Shown: positions 1 through 10,335 of the stretch, piece by piece
Layout: each line of letters opens with the position of its first letter
Position numbering within the stretch: the stretch's first letter is position 1
Assembly: GCA_905182905.1 (NCBI GenBank)
Contig: CAJJDH010000033.1
Span: 1-48,120 of the forward strand
Reading direction: 5' to 3'
Length of the DNA stretch: 48,120 nucleotides
From: a marine gamma proteobacterium HTCC2089
GTDB taxonomy: Bacteria; Pseudomonadota; Gammaproteobacteria; Pseudomonadales; Azotimanducaceae
Position numbers and translations under genes: made by a program
Notes under the pieces: generated by a model
Told to the model about the DNA's origin: nothing
Seen by the model: the letters and a program-made list of their open reading frames with translations, nothing else
Databases searched by the model: none

Positions 1-368
1 AGCTGTAGAGGTTTCCATTACGAATCGCCACCAGTTGTATTAAGTACGCTAGGCAATCCTATCTCCTGTCTCAAATGAACCGCAGCAAAGCCGAGGTCTG
101 ACATGAAATGCTAATAGTCAGCGCTCACAAAATGTATTGGATGTTGAGCGAGCTGACTTCACTAAGGATTGCGAAGGTGCAGAGTTTATCTAAATTCGCA
201 CATGGGTAATATAGCTCCAGCTCTTAAAAAGCTGTTAAAAGGGGCACAAAATGCTCAGAAAGAGCTCTGAATATCAGGTTCCGCGTTGCCGTTGTCGTAA
301 TGTTGGCGGCAGTCAATTGAGTGTCGAAAGTGAAATTTAACATTATGCGTCCAGATTGCGCTCAAGCG
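1..368. other. Intergenic region upstream of rplU, no gene recognised
   Basis: I see no RNA gene or convincing coding frame here. On the minus strand an ATG at 16-18 opens a frame reading METSTA that runs off the window edge. In related genomes ispB (polyprenyl diphosphate synthase) is often divergent from rplU, so this could be its first codons, but six residues cannot support that call. Confidence 0.3.
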
Positions 369-397
369 TTGTAATCCCTGAGTTTTGCTTATAGAAT
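369..397 (+). promoter_or_regulatory. Candidate sigma-70 promoter for rplU-rpmA
   Basis: A TTGTAA -35-like element (369-374) and a TAGAAT -10-like element (392-397) are separated by exactly 17 bases and lie about 130 bases upstream of the L21 start. This is the best promoter match in the upstream region. The call is by eye, without scoring or transcript data. Confidence 0.45.
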
Positions 398-525
398 GGC
401 GCGCCTTTTCCGAGAGGGAGGGCCTATTCTGTAGCACCTTTTCGGTGTTTAAACAGAAAATTTTTAGCAACACTTATGACAGCTGGGTTTTGAAAGATAG
501 CCAGCTGATCGCCAGGAGTAGAGAT

Positions 526-837
526 ATGTTTGCGGTTTTTCAGAGCGGCGGTAAGCAACACCGCGTCGCAGAAGGTGACGTTGTGAGGCTAGAAATGCTA
601 AGCGCCGAACCTGGCGAAGAAATAGTATTTGATAAAGTTTTACTGGTCTCCAATGGAGACGACGTTAATGTGGGTGCACCTTACGTCGAGTCTGGTCGCG
701 TGACTGGTGAAGTTATGCGCACAGACCGCGGAAAGAAAATCCGTATTATCAAGTTCAAGCGACGCAAAGATTTTTTGAAGAGGCAAGGTCACCGTCAGTG
801 GTTTACCGAAGTCAAAATTACCGGCATTAGCAGCTAA
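526..837 (+). CDS. rplU: 50S ribosomal protein L21
   Basis: Component of the large ribosomal subunit that binds 23S rRNA. The 103-residue product starts [14 protein letters not shown], the typical L21 N-terminus, and has the basic C-terminal stretch around [20 protein letters not shown] typical of the family. The open frame extends 47 codons further upstream, but the L21 family starts at this internal ATG, and AGGAGT (515-520) sits a few bases before it as a ribosome binding site. It is followed 52 bases later by rpmA in the conserved L21-L27 pair, probably co-transcribed from the promoter near 369-397. Confidence 0.97.
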   Translation: MFAVFQSGGKQHRVAEGDVVRLEMLSAEPGEEIVFDKVLLVSNGDDVNVGAPYVESGRVTGEVMRTDRGKKIRIIKFKRRKDFLKRQGHRQWFTEVKITGISS

Positions 838-889
838 CTATCAGCAGTAGCAGCTAATTTGCAGTTTATTGGAATAAAGAGAAGCATCC

Positions 890-1153
890 ATGGCACATAA
901 AAAAGCAGGCGGCAGTACTAGAAACGGTCGCGATTCAGAATCGAAACGATTGGGCGTGAAGAAATTCGGCGGTCAAGTTGTACTTGCAGGCAACATTATT
1001 GTTCGTCAGCGTGGTACTAAGTTCCACCCTGGAGTCAACGTTGGTTGTGGTCGAGATCACACACTTTTTGCTAAGGCTGATGGTCAAGTTGAATTTACTG
1101 TCAAGGGACCTTTGCGCAGAAAGACTGTAAGCATTGTGCCGCTGGCTCAGTAG
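890..1153 (+). CDS. rpmA: 50S ribosomal protein L27
   Basis: Large-subunit protein whose N-terminal tail reaches the peptidyl transferase centre. The 87-residue product has the family start [16 protein letters not shown] and the core [18 protein letters not shown], and matches the usual length. It begins with the AHKKAGGS form, not the longer processed leader seen in Firmicutes. It lies between rplU and obgE, and a hairpin terminator at 1294-1325 separates it from obgE, so the two ribosomal genes probably form their own transcript. Confidence 0.97.
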   Translation: MAHKKAGGSTRNGRDSESKRLGVKKFGGQVVLAGNIIVRQRGTKFHPGVNVGCGRDHTLFAKADGQVEFTVKGPLRRKTVSIVPLAQ

Positions 1154-1293
1154 ACCTGTCTTAACTGACAAAAGGTGCTACTGGCATAAAACTGGGCGGG
1201 TTTTGCCAGAGTCGGATGATGCAACTCACACGACAAGAAAGTCTATTGATGGAATAGATTTCGGGCTAAACAAGACCACAGTTTGATAATACT

Positions 1294-3688
<2,395 letters not shown>

Positions 3689-3793
3689 CATGTGCGGCGC
3701 TGAAATCGCTTAGAGGGCACTACACGCTGCGTAAGCTATAGAAAGGCTGACGGGGCAGAAAGTGTAGTTTAATTTTTAGATCAAGGTACACAT

Positions 3794-3832
3794 TGTTGAA
3801 ATGTCGATCGCCCAGCGGTCGACATTTCAACG
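3794..3832. terminator. Long inverted repeat between convergent proB and rpsT
   Basis: The arms GTTGAAATGTCGA (795-807 within the 3 kb block) and TCGACATTTCAAC (819-831) are perfectly complementary, and inner bases can pair further, leaving a loop of only a few bases. It sits seven bases beyond the rpsT stop codon, so it is well placed to end rpsT transcription and, from the other side, proB. Neither side has a strong T run, so a purely intrinsic mechanism is not certain. Confidence 0.6.
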
Positions 3833-3838
3833 GTCTGG

Positions 3839-4111
3839 TTAGCTGGCTTCGGCTAGACCTTTGACCTTTTTGGTCAGGCGAGACTTGTGTCGAGCAGCCT
3901 GATTTTTGTGCATTATGCCTTTGGTAACCATTTTGTCTATGATTGGCAAAGCGGTGACCAATGCGGTACCCGCAGTTGGAGCGTCTTTAGCTTCAACGGC
4001 AGCAAGTACCTTTTTGATGTAGGTTCTAACCATTGAACGGTGGCTTGCATTTTGCGAGCGGCGTTTTTCTGATTGTCTTGCGCGCTTTCGCGCCTGTGGA
4101 CTGTTAGCCAA
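3839..4111 (-). CDS. rpsT: 30S ribosomal protein S20
   Basis: Small-subunit protein binding 16S rRNA. The 90-residue product starts MANSPQARKRARQSEKRR and has the lysine-rich C-terminus (RHKSRLTKKVKGL) typical of S20. The start codon is TTG, with AGGAGA a few bases upstream; the E. coli rpsT gene also starts with UUG, which there contributes to autogenous control, so the rare start is probably functional and not an annotation problem. It is divergent from murJ, as in related genomes. Confidence 0.96.
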   Translation of the reverse strand: MANSPQARKRARQSEKRRSQNASHRSMVRTYIKKVLAAVEAKDAPTAGTALVTALPIIDKMVTKGIMHKNQAARHKSRLTKKVKGLAEAS

Positions 4112-4124
4112 AGAATTCTCCTAA

Positions 4125-4155
4125 AAGAGACAAAAAATTGAAGAGACAAAAAATT
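4125..4155. repeat. Two-copy direct repeat in the rpsT leader
   Basis: The 15-mer AAGAGACAAAAAATT occurs at 4125-4139 and again at 4141-4155. On the rpsT strand this gives two U-rich copies immediately upstream of the S20 ribosome binding site. It could be a binding element in the leader or simple duplication. Confidence 0.55.
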
Positions 4156-4187
4156 TGAGGCGGGCAATATGCCGCCCGAGGGACTAG

Positions 4188-5828
4188 ATGTCAACAACCA
4201 TTCCGCCAGAACCTGAGAAAACTACAGGGCTTGGTGCAGAAAACACCAGTGAGTCGAAAGCTCAAAACCTGACTCGCCAAGGTGGAGTGGTCGCGGGCAT
4301 GACACTATTGTCGCGAATAAGCGGCTTAATGCGCGATATTGTACTGTCATATTTGTTTGGTGCATCAGCTGTAGCGGACATGTTTTTTGTGGCCTTTCGT
4401 ATTCCCAATTTCTTTCGCCGCTTATTCGCTGAGGGTGCATTTAGTCAGGCTTTTGTGCCTGTGTTGATGCAATACAAAGCTAAGGGGCATAAAGAGCTAA
4501 CTTACTTTGTGGCGGGTCTCTCGGGCTTATTTGGTATTGTTCTGTTGGGATTTGTGGCTTTGGGGGTAGTTTTCGCAAGCGGGCTCACTGCCTTATTCGC
4601 ACCTGGTTTTATTGATCAACCGGAGCAGTTTTCAGCGACCACTGAATTAGTCCGGATTACTTTTCCCTATTTGGGTTTTATCTCGCTTACCGCGTTCGCC
4701 GGCTCATTACTCAACGCCCACAATCAATTTGCATTACCCGCATTTACGCCTGTGATGTTGAATTTATGTTTGATGATCGCTGCCATGCTAGCGCTGACAG
4801 GATGGTTTAACTTACAGCCGGTTGTAATCGTTGCTTGGGGCGTTATGGCCGCGGGGATTGTTCAGTTAGGGATTCAATTACCAGCACTTAGTCGCATGGG
4901 TTTGTTAGTCCGTCCACAAATTTCCACACGGCATGAGGGGGTACGCAAAGTTGGTGTGTTATTGATCCCAGCTGTGTTAGCTGCCTCAGTGGGTCAAATC
5001 AACGCCTTGGTAAACACTATTCTCGCATCGACTTTGACCAGTGGCAGTATTGCTTGGCTTTATTATGCTGATCGGTTGTTGGAGTTGCCCGTTGGGTTAG
5101 TGGCGGTAGCATTAGGCACCGTGATGCTGCCGCATTTGTCGGCCATGGTTGCTCGAGGGGACTCAGATGCCTTTCGAGGGACAATTAGTTGGGGGCTTAG
5201 TTTAGGCTTAATGCTGGCATTGCCAGCTGCCGTTGCGCTGTACTTTTTTGCACAGCCGCTCCTAGCAGTACTATTTATGAGTTTGTCAGGCGGGGCCATG
5301 ACTGCGTTTGATATCCGGATGTCTTCTTATGCTTTAGAAATGTTCGCCATTGCTTTGCCCGGATTTGTCCTGGTCAAGGTGCTATCGCCTGCCTATTTTG
5401 CCCACCAAGATACCCGGACCCCGTTTCATTACGCGGCCATCGCCGTTGCTGTCAACTTAGTAGTCAGCCTAGCTACTTTTCAAACTATGGGCCATACCGG
5501 GCTTGCTATGGCCACTGCAATGTCTGCATGGACACAAGCCACATTGCTCTATATCGGGTTGCATCGAAAAGGACACTATCGATTAGATAGAAAAGTCACA
5601 TTAGTAACTATGAAAACGTTGTTCGCCAGTGCCATTCTGGGAGTGGGATTGCTCTACTCTTTGCCCGAAGCTCAGGTTTGGTTAGATATGCAATCTTTAC
5701 CAAGGATAGGTTGGACTATTGGGGTAATGTTTTTGGGAGCTGGGGTTTATGGCCTTGCGCTGTTATTTCTAGGCATGCGGCCGAGTGATTTTAAGCATCA
5801 ACACGTAGAGGCTGATAAGCAAAAGTAA
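4188..5828 (+). CDS. murJ: Lipid II flippase MurJ (MviN family)
   Basis: Inner-membrane flippase of the MOP superfamily that moves the peptidoglycan precursor lipid II to the periplasmic side. The 546-residue protein begins with a roughly 30-residue polar extension, then GGVVAGMTLLSRISGLMRDIVLSYLFGASAVADMFFVAFRIPNFF in the first two helices (the family signature, here from about residue 33; it includes the conserved arginines), and many further hydrophobic segments, consistent with 14 helices. The start is 76 bases from the divergent rpsT start. The rpsT/murJ-ribF order is as in Pseudomonas. Confidence 0.95.
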   Translation: MSTTIPPEPEKTTGLGAENTSESKAQNLTRQGGVVAGMTLLSRISGLMRDIVLSYLFGASAVADMFFVAFRIPNFFRRLFAEGAFSQAFVPVLMQYKAKGHKELTYFVAGLSGLFGIVLLGFVALGVVFASGLTALFAPGFIDQPEQFSATTELVRITFPYLGFISLTAFAGSLLNAHNQFALPAFTPVMLNLCLMIAAMLALTGWFNLQPVVIVAWGVMAAGIVQLGIQLPALSRMGLLVRPQISTRHEGVRKVGVLLIPAVLAASVGQINALVNTILASTLTSGSIAWLYYADRLLELPVGLVAVALGTVMLPHLSAMVARGDSDAFRGTISWGLSLGLMLALPAAVALYFFAQPLLAVLFMSLSGGAMTAFDIRMSSYALEMFAIALPGFVLVKVLSPAYFAHQDTRTPFHYAAIAVAVNLVVSLATFQTMGHTGLAMATAMSAWTQATLLYIGLHRKGHYRLDRKVTLVTMKTLFASAILGVGLLYSLPEAQVWLDMQSLPRIGWTIGVMFLGAGVYGLALLFLGMRPSDFKHQHVEADKQK

Positions 5829-6042
5829 TATTTGCTCAAGCTCAAACTTAATGTGCTGAGAGTGTTTTCAAGGAGTCATCTTGGGGTAGGTAACAGGAGT
5901 GGCTCTGGGCGCAAGTTCGCAGACAAGCGTGGTGCATCATGGTACTAGGTTGGATAATAGATTTATAAACAGACTTAGAAATAGGTTGGAACCCTAGATA
6001 GAAATTCCCACTATTGAAGTTAATCCGCATATACTCTCGCTC

Positions 6043-6975
6043 ATGGAAATTATCACTGGCTTGCACAACATTCGCCCACAGCATCATGGCTGTGTGCTCT
6101 CTATTGGCAATTTTGATGGTGTCCATCGTGGCCACCAGAGGCTTATTGAAAAACTCTGTCAGGCCGGTAGAGAACACTCTCTACCAAGTATGCTTATGAC
6201 TTTTGAGCCACAACCGCGTGAATTCTTTGCGGGCGAAAAGTTACCAGCTCGATTAACTCGATTTAGGGAAAAAGTGCTGCTGCTTAATCGCACTGAGTTA
6301 GATCGATTATTTTGCATGCCATTCAACGAGAAAGTATCAAATATCCCAGCCGAATGGTTCGTCAAAGACTTCATGGTTGACCTGGTAGGGGCAAGGCATG
6401 TGGTTGTAGGTGACGATTGGCGTTTTGGTCGTGGCCGTGAGGGCGATTTTGCAATGTTGCAAGCTGCCGGTGAGAAATACGGCTATGAGGTCACCTCGCT
6501 GAGCACGCTACTGGAAGGTGAAGAGCGTATTAGCAGTACGTTGGTGCGCGAGACTTTGTCCGAAGGTAACTTTTTAAAAGCTCAAGAATTGCTAGGCCAT
6601 GAATATTTTATTATGGGGCGTGTAGTTTACGGTCGCCAGCTAGGTCGCCAGCTGGGTGTGCCCACAGCTAACATCCGCCTCCAGCGTTACCGCGCTGCCC
6701 TTGAGGGCGTTTATTGTGTGCAGGTAGAAGGCTTGCCGGGTGGCAAGGTTTTTGACGGTATTGCCAACATTGGTGTGCGCCCTACAGTGGACGGGAAAGA
6801 GCCGTTACTCGAGGTCCATCTATTCGATTTTGCGGGCGACATTTATGGTCAGCTCATTCAGGTGACCTTTAACAAGAAGCTTAGGGATGAGCAAACTTTC
6901 GCATCAATTGATGAATTGAAAGCTCAGATTGAGGCAGATATTGAATCTGCAAAGGCTTGGTTTGCCTCAAGTTGA
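6043..6975 (+). CDS. ribF: Bifunctional riboflavin kinase/FAD synthetase
   Basis: Makes FMN from riboflavin and FAD from FMN in the cytoplasm. The 310-residue protein has the N-terminal nucleotidyltransferase domain (GNFDGVHRGHQ near residue 28; ISSTLVRE near 165) and the C-terminal riboflavin kinase domain (GVPTANI, GVRPTV, near 205-250). Length is normal. The gap to murJ is 214 bases and holds nothing I recognise. In related genomes ribF is followed by ileS; here lspA follows after 65 bases. Confidence 0.96.
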   Translation: MEIITGLHNIRPQHHGCVLSIGNFDGVHRGHQRLIEKLCQAGREHSLPSMLMTFEPQPREFFAGEKLPARLTRFREKVLLLNRTELDRLFCMPFNEKVSNIPAEWFVKDFMVDLVGARHVVVGDDWRFGRGREGDFAMLQAAGEKYGYEVTSLSTLLEGEERISSTLVRETLSEGNFLKAQELLGHEYFIMGRVVYGRQLGRQLGVPTANIRLQRYRAALEGVYCVQVEGLPGGKVFDGIANIGVRPTVDGKEPLLEVHLFDFAGDIYGQLIQVTFNKKLRDEQTFASIDELKAQIEADIESAKAWFASS

Positions 6976-7040
6976 AGAGGTATGTTGGCGCGCTACTCAG
7001 TAGCTAGACCTTTCCTAAGAAAAGAATTTAAGAGATCTCG

Positions 7041-7583
7041 ATGTCCGAAACCAGCAACACATCTGCCGTCAATGACTCTACCGAGGCTACACGGTTTTTT
7101 CAGCATTGGCGCTGGCTGGGCCTTGGTGTTTTAGTATTGATACTAGACCGCGTGACAAAATATGTGGTTGTAAGCGAGATGGCTTACGGCGATCGTATTC
7201 AAATATTGCCTTTTTTTGCATGGGTTAGGTGGCATAACCCTGGCGCGGCATTTTCCTTCTTGGCAGATGCCGGTGGTTGGCAACGTTGGTTTTTTATCGT
7301 ACTCGGAGTCGGCTTTTGCATTTATTTGTTCTGGGAGTTCGTTCGGTTGCGCCAAAACGAAAAAATGTTGGCGTGTATCTATGCCCTGATTCTCGGTGGT
7401 GCGCTGGGTAATCTGTGGGGTCGGATAGTCGAAGGTTACGTCGTGGATTTTGTTCTGGTGCATTACGAGAACTACATTTTTCCAGCCTTTAATGTGGCGG
7501 ACTCGGCATTATTTTGTGGCGTGGCTTTGTGGATGATCTTGATTTTTCAGGAGTATAGGGCGCAAAAATCACCCGTTGCTTGA
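7041..7583 (+). CDS. lspA: Lipoprotein signal peptidase (signal peptidase II)
   Basis: Inner-membrane aspartic protease that cleaves prolipoprotein signal peptides at the lipobox cysteine. The 180-residue protein has four hydrophobic segments, an N-terminal LVLILDRVTKYVV with the conserved Asp, HNPGAAFSFLA, GNLWGRI and the catalytic NVADSALFCG. It has a polar N-terminal extension of about 25 residues. It is followed by fkpB as usual, but ileS is absent upstream. BamD, and perhaps the bufferin precursor, encoded in this window would be its substrates. Confidence 0.95.
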   Translation: MSETSNTSAVNDSTEATRFFQHWRWLGLGVLVLILDRVTKYVVVSEMAYGDRIQILPFFAWVRWHNPGAAFSFLADAGGWQRWFFIVLGVGFCIYLFWEFVRLRQNEKMLACIYALILGGALGNLWGRIVEGYVVDFVLVHYENYIFPAFNVADSALFCGVALWMILIFQEYRAQKSPVA

Positions 7584-7635
7584 TGACTGTTCCAGTAACG
7601 ATATTAAGCGGTTTACGAAAATACAATGAACTTTA

Positions 7636-7715
7636 GTAAGCAAGAGCAAGAGTAAAAGTAAGAGTAAGAGTAAGAGAAAGAGTAAGAGAAAGAGTAAGAG
7701 AAAGAGAGAAAGAGA
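7636..7715 (+). repeat. Purine-rich hexamer array upstream of fkpB
   Basis: About thirteen tandem copies of AAGAGT/AAGAGA (with a few AAGAGC and AAAAGT variants) fill the lspA-fkpB gap and end 6 bases before the fkpB ATG. The last copies double as the only Shine-Dalgarno-like sequence for fkpB. A short frame MNFSKQEQE starts at 7626 and stops inside the array. Confidence 0.85.
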
Positions 7716-7721
7716 ATAACA

Positions 7722-8213
7722 ATGTCCGACATTATTGCGTCATCTGAAAATTCAAAACCGAAAATTCAACAAGGCTCGTCAGTGCAATTGCACTTTGCTT
7801 TACTGATGCCAGGTGGAGAGGAAATCGACACTACACGGCGCGGCTCTCCGGCATCATTAGTGCTGGGAGACGGCAACTTGCTGCCAGGTTTTGAGGCTGC
7901 GTTAGAGGGCCTTCAGGCTGGTGACGATGCCCAGTTAACGGTGTTGGCTGCCGATGCATTTGGTGATCGCAATGAGGCCAATATTCGGGTCTTAGCCAAA
8001 TCCACCTTTGCACAAATGGATTCCGAAGGCGGTTTAGAGCCGGGGCTTGTTGTGTCTTTTCAAGCGCCTGACGGGGAGTTGCCCGGTGTGGTTTTAGATA
8101 TTTACGAAGACACTGTGAAGGTGGACTTTAACCACCCATTGAGTGGTAAGGACATCACTTTTGATGTTTCCATTTTGGCTGTGGAAGATCCGATTGCTAA
8201 CGAGGTTGGTTAA
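7722..8213 (+). CDS. fkpB: FKBP-type peptidyl-prolyl isomerase (SlpA/FkpB family)
   Basis: Cytoplasmic proline isomerase and chaperone of the SlyD-like group. The 163-residue product has the FKBP core (VQLHFALLMPGGEEIDTT, LVLGDGNLLPGFEAALEGLQAGD), an inserted flap region, and the HPLSGKDITFDVSILAV end typical of SlpA/SlyD. Its place after lspA supports the symbol. The usual downstream partner ispH is missing, and a pseudopilin gene on the opposite strand follows after 49 bases. Translation starts directly after the hexamer array. Confidence 0.92.
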   Translation: MSDIIASSENSKPKIQQGSSVQLHFALLMPGGEEIDTTRRGSPASLVLGDGNLLPGFEAALEGLQAGDDAQLTVLAADAFGDRNEANIRVLAKSTFAQMDSEGGLEPGLVVSFQAPDGELPGVVLDIYEDTVKVDFNHPLSGKDITFDVSILAVEDPIANEVG

Positions 8214-8262
8214 GCAACTATTTGGTTTGTCTTGGTAGTGCTTGAACACGTAGCAGTGTTCT

Positions 8263-8925
8263 TTAAAGGCACGTAATGGCGCGTCCATTGCCGTCTTCAT
8301 GTACGCCATCTTCATCTCGGTCATAGGATGGATAAATTCTCCCGGCAGAATTAATGGTGATTTGCCTAGCACTTTGCGGTTCGCCATCTTCCGAGCAGAA
8401 GATAAAGCGTCCGTTTTGCCAATCCGTTAATCCGTTTTTACTAAATCGGAGATAGCTTCGGTTGCGAAAGGCGCGCCAAGTCACCGTAACTGACTTGTAC
8501 TCTTTAGTTAGGAGGCCAACTACCTTGTCTTCTTCGTTGACCTGTAAATCTCCGTTGCGATCTGTGAATGCGATAGCCCCTTGGCTCCAACTATTACGTG
8601 AGCCGCAGGCAGTTGGCGTGGGGGCATTGGTGTCTGTATGTGAGATTGCTAAAAGAGAAGGGCACAGGATGACTTCGGTCCGTTGAATAATCGCCGCACT
8701 TCGCGCGCTTTGTAAAAATGCCATGAAGTCGCTAAGGGCGTTGTCTGCGCGCTGAGTGTTTATTTGTGCTCGATAACCTGAAACAGCTAGACCACCGAGC
8801 ATAGTGATAATAATCAAGGTCGTTAGCAGTTCAATGATTGTAAATCCCGAGGCTGAGAATTTTTGTGTGCGGATGGGCCGGCGGTGCAGGGCGCGCATTA
8901 GATTGGGTTGCAAGGGAGGTAGCAT
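8263..8925 (-). CDS. FimT/GspH-type minor pseudopilin
   Basis: Predicted type IV pilus or type II secretion minor pseudopilin, processed by prepilin peptidase and inserted in the inner membrane. The 220-residue protein has a basic leader, the cleavage site G27/F28 in SASGFTIIELLTTLIII with the conserved Glu at mature position 5, a hydrophobic helix, and an aspartate-rich loop DRNGDLQVNEED (122-133) resembling a calcium-binding EF loop. A second acidic stretch (DRDEDGVHEDGNG) is near the C-terminus. In Pseudomonas fimT sits just after lspA-fkpB-ispH, ahead of the other minor pilins; here it is alone and inverted. Confidence 0.85.
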   Translation of the reverse strand: MLPPLQPNLMRALHRRPIRTQKFSASGFTIIELLTTLIIITMLGGLAVSGYRAQINTQRADNALSDFMAFLQSARSAAIIQRTEVILCPSLLAISHTDTNAPTPTACGSRNSWSQGAIAFTDRNGDLQVNEEDKVVGLLTKEYKSVTVTWRAFRNRSYLRFSKNGLTDWQNGRFIFCSEDGEPQSARQITINSAGRIYPSYDRDEDGVHEDGNGRAITCL

Positions 8926-9164
8926 TTACCGAGGTTAATTTCACCCCTTGGGGAAAAAAGTGGTATCTGCCGATTAGCGTGTACTCTATGTCTGGTGCTA
9001 AGCGATGAGAAAAATTGTTGGGGGTGTCGGTTTTCTGTATTGGATTGGCGCGAAACTAATTGCGTTGTGGGGTAGCTGCCGGTTCAACGAGTAGAATAGC
9101 TACTTATCTGTTGCCAGATTGTTTGCTACTCAACTCATTTATCCTTTCTACTTGCCGAACTTAC
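8926..9164. other. Gene-free gap between fimT-like gene and bamD
   Basis: No coding frame or RNA gene is recognised in this 240-base stretch. Both flanking genes are on the minus strand, so it should contain the fimT promoter and the end of the bamD transcript. The bamD-proximal part continues into a 13-bp repeat array. Confidence 0.4.
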
Positions 9165-9216
9165 TTATCTAACTCAGCTATCTAACTTAGCTATCTAATT
9201 TAGCTAGCCCAGTTAC
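9165..9216. repeat. 13-bp tandem repeat next to the bamD stop
   Basis: Three close copies of CTATCTAACTTAG (9165-9177, 9178-9190, 9191-9203) and one decayed copy (9204-9216) end exactly at the last base before the bamD stop codon. Confidence 0.75.
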
Positions 9217-10251
9217 CTATCCGAAGGGTAGCCAACCAAATAGTCCCTTCTTTTTTTCTTTTTCAGGGCCATCTGATTCTGTATTGACTGTGGTTCTAGT
9301 TGGCGCTTCAAACCCTTCAGGGTATTCGATGGTAATAGGCGGTGGTACGTCAGGCCGGTCGAGCAAACCTAAGGTCATAATATTCGCCCAAGATCTATCT
9401 CTATTGCGAATTCTGGTTTCCAGAACCAAGTTGCCTGCATTATCAAAATCTTTGTACTCAGGGTGGTTTCCTGCAAGCACCCTTAACGCGCGGTTAGCTT
9501 CTTCTTTAAGGCCAAGCTTCCAATTTGATTCAACCAAAGTAGCTAACGCATCTGCTCTAGCGGGGCTGTCGGGGTAATTTTCGAGTACATAACTGGCTCG
9601 ATTAGCAGCCGCGATGTGGGCGCCTCGTGTCAGGTAATAGTTTGCAATTTCAATTTCCGATTCCGCTAAGATGTTGCGTAGTTGAAGCATGCGCTGCAAT
9701 GCATCGGGAGCATATTGGCTATTTGGGAAGCGAGTTAGCAAAATGCCGAAATCCGTATAGGACTCATTCAGCGGTCCCATATCTCGTTTCGCTGGGGTAG
9801 CAGAAACCAGTTTATCGAGTATGCCTTGGTCGTTCTTATACGCGGCCAGTGCGCGCAAGTAATAGGCATAGTCCACGCTATCGTGACCTGGATGCAGTCG
9901 AATGAAGCGATCGGCACCCGCTCGGGCAGCTTCTGCGTCTGCTGTCATGTAGTGGGCGTAGATAAGTTCCAGTTGAGACTGCTCAGCAAAACGGCCAAAT
10001 GGAAATCTAGCTTCCATAAGTTCCAGTTGCTCAATGGCTAAAGAAAAATTTGAGCCGCGCAGCGAGCGCTGTGCCTGGCTGTAGAGTTTTTCCTCGGTTG
10101 TTTCAATGGCTTCTATGTCTACATCATCATCGTCATCAGAACCCCAAAATGGGATTAAGCTACAGCCTCCCAGTAAGGTTACGCATAATAAGGTTGCCGC
10201 TACTGAGAAAAATCTCAATTGAGTGTTCTCTGGTCGTGTTTTGTCGAGCAA
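9217..10251 (-). CDS. bamD: Outer membrane assembly lipoprotein BamD
   Basis: Periplasm-facing outer-membrane lipoprotein of the BAM complex that works with BamA in beta-barrel assembly. The 344-residue product has a signal peptide with lipobox LLGGC (Cys30), an aspartate-rich stretch, then TPR-like repeats from about residue 50 (YSQAQRSLRGSNFSLAIEQLELMEARFPFGRFAEQ is the family hallmark). It is longer than the E. coli protein, like Pseudomonas versions, with a polar C-terminal extension (EKEKKKGLFGWLPFG). The annotated start is TTG; a second TTG at residue 12 also gives a working signal peptide, so the exact start is open. It is divergent from rluD, as is common. Confidence 0.94.
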   Translation of the reverse strand: MLDKTRPENTQLRFFSVAATLLCVTLLGGCSLIPFWGSDDDDDVDIEAIETTEEKLYSQAQRSLRGSNFSLAIEQLELMEARFPFGRFAEQSQLELIYAHYMTADAEAARAGADRFIRLHPGHDSVDYAYYLRALAAYKNDQGILDKLVSATPAKRDMGPLNESYTDFGILLTRFPNSQYAPDALQRMLQLRNILAESEIEIANYYLTRGAHIAAANRASYVLENYPDSPARADALATLVESNWKLGLKEEANRALRVLAGNHPEYKDFDNAGNLVLETRIRNRDRSWANIMTLGLLDRPDVPPPITIEYPEGFEAPTRTTVNTESDGPEKEKKKGLFGWLPFG

Positions 10252-10335
10252 AATGGGGCTCCGTATTTGATAGCCAATATTGGACGGTCTTTAAAGATCG
10301 CTATTCTTACTGAATTCGGTAGGGTTGCAAACTAA

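Noticed and set aside
1-18. Start of a divergent ispB gene
   Set aside because: Only six codons are in the window, too few to identify a product.
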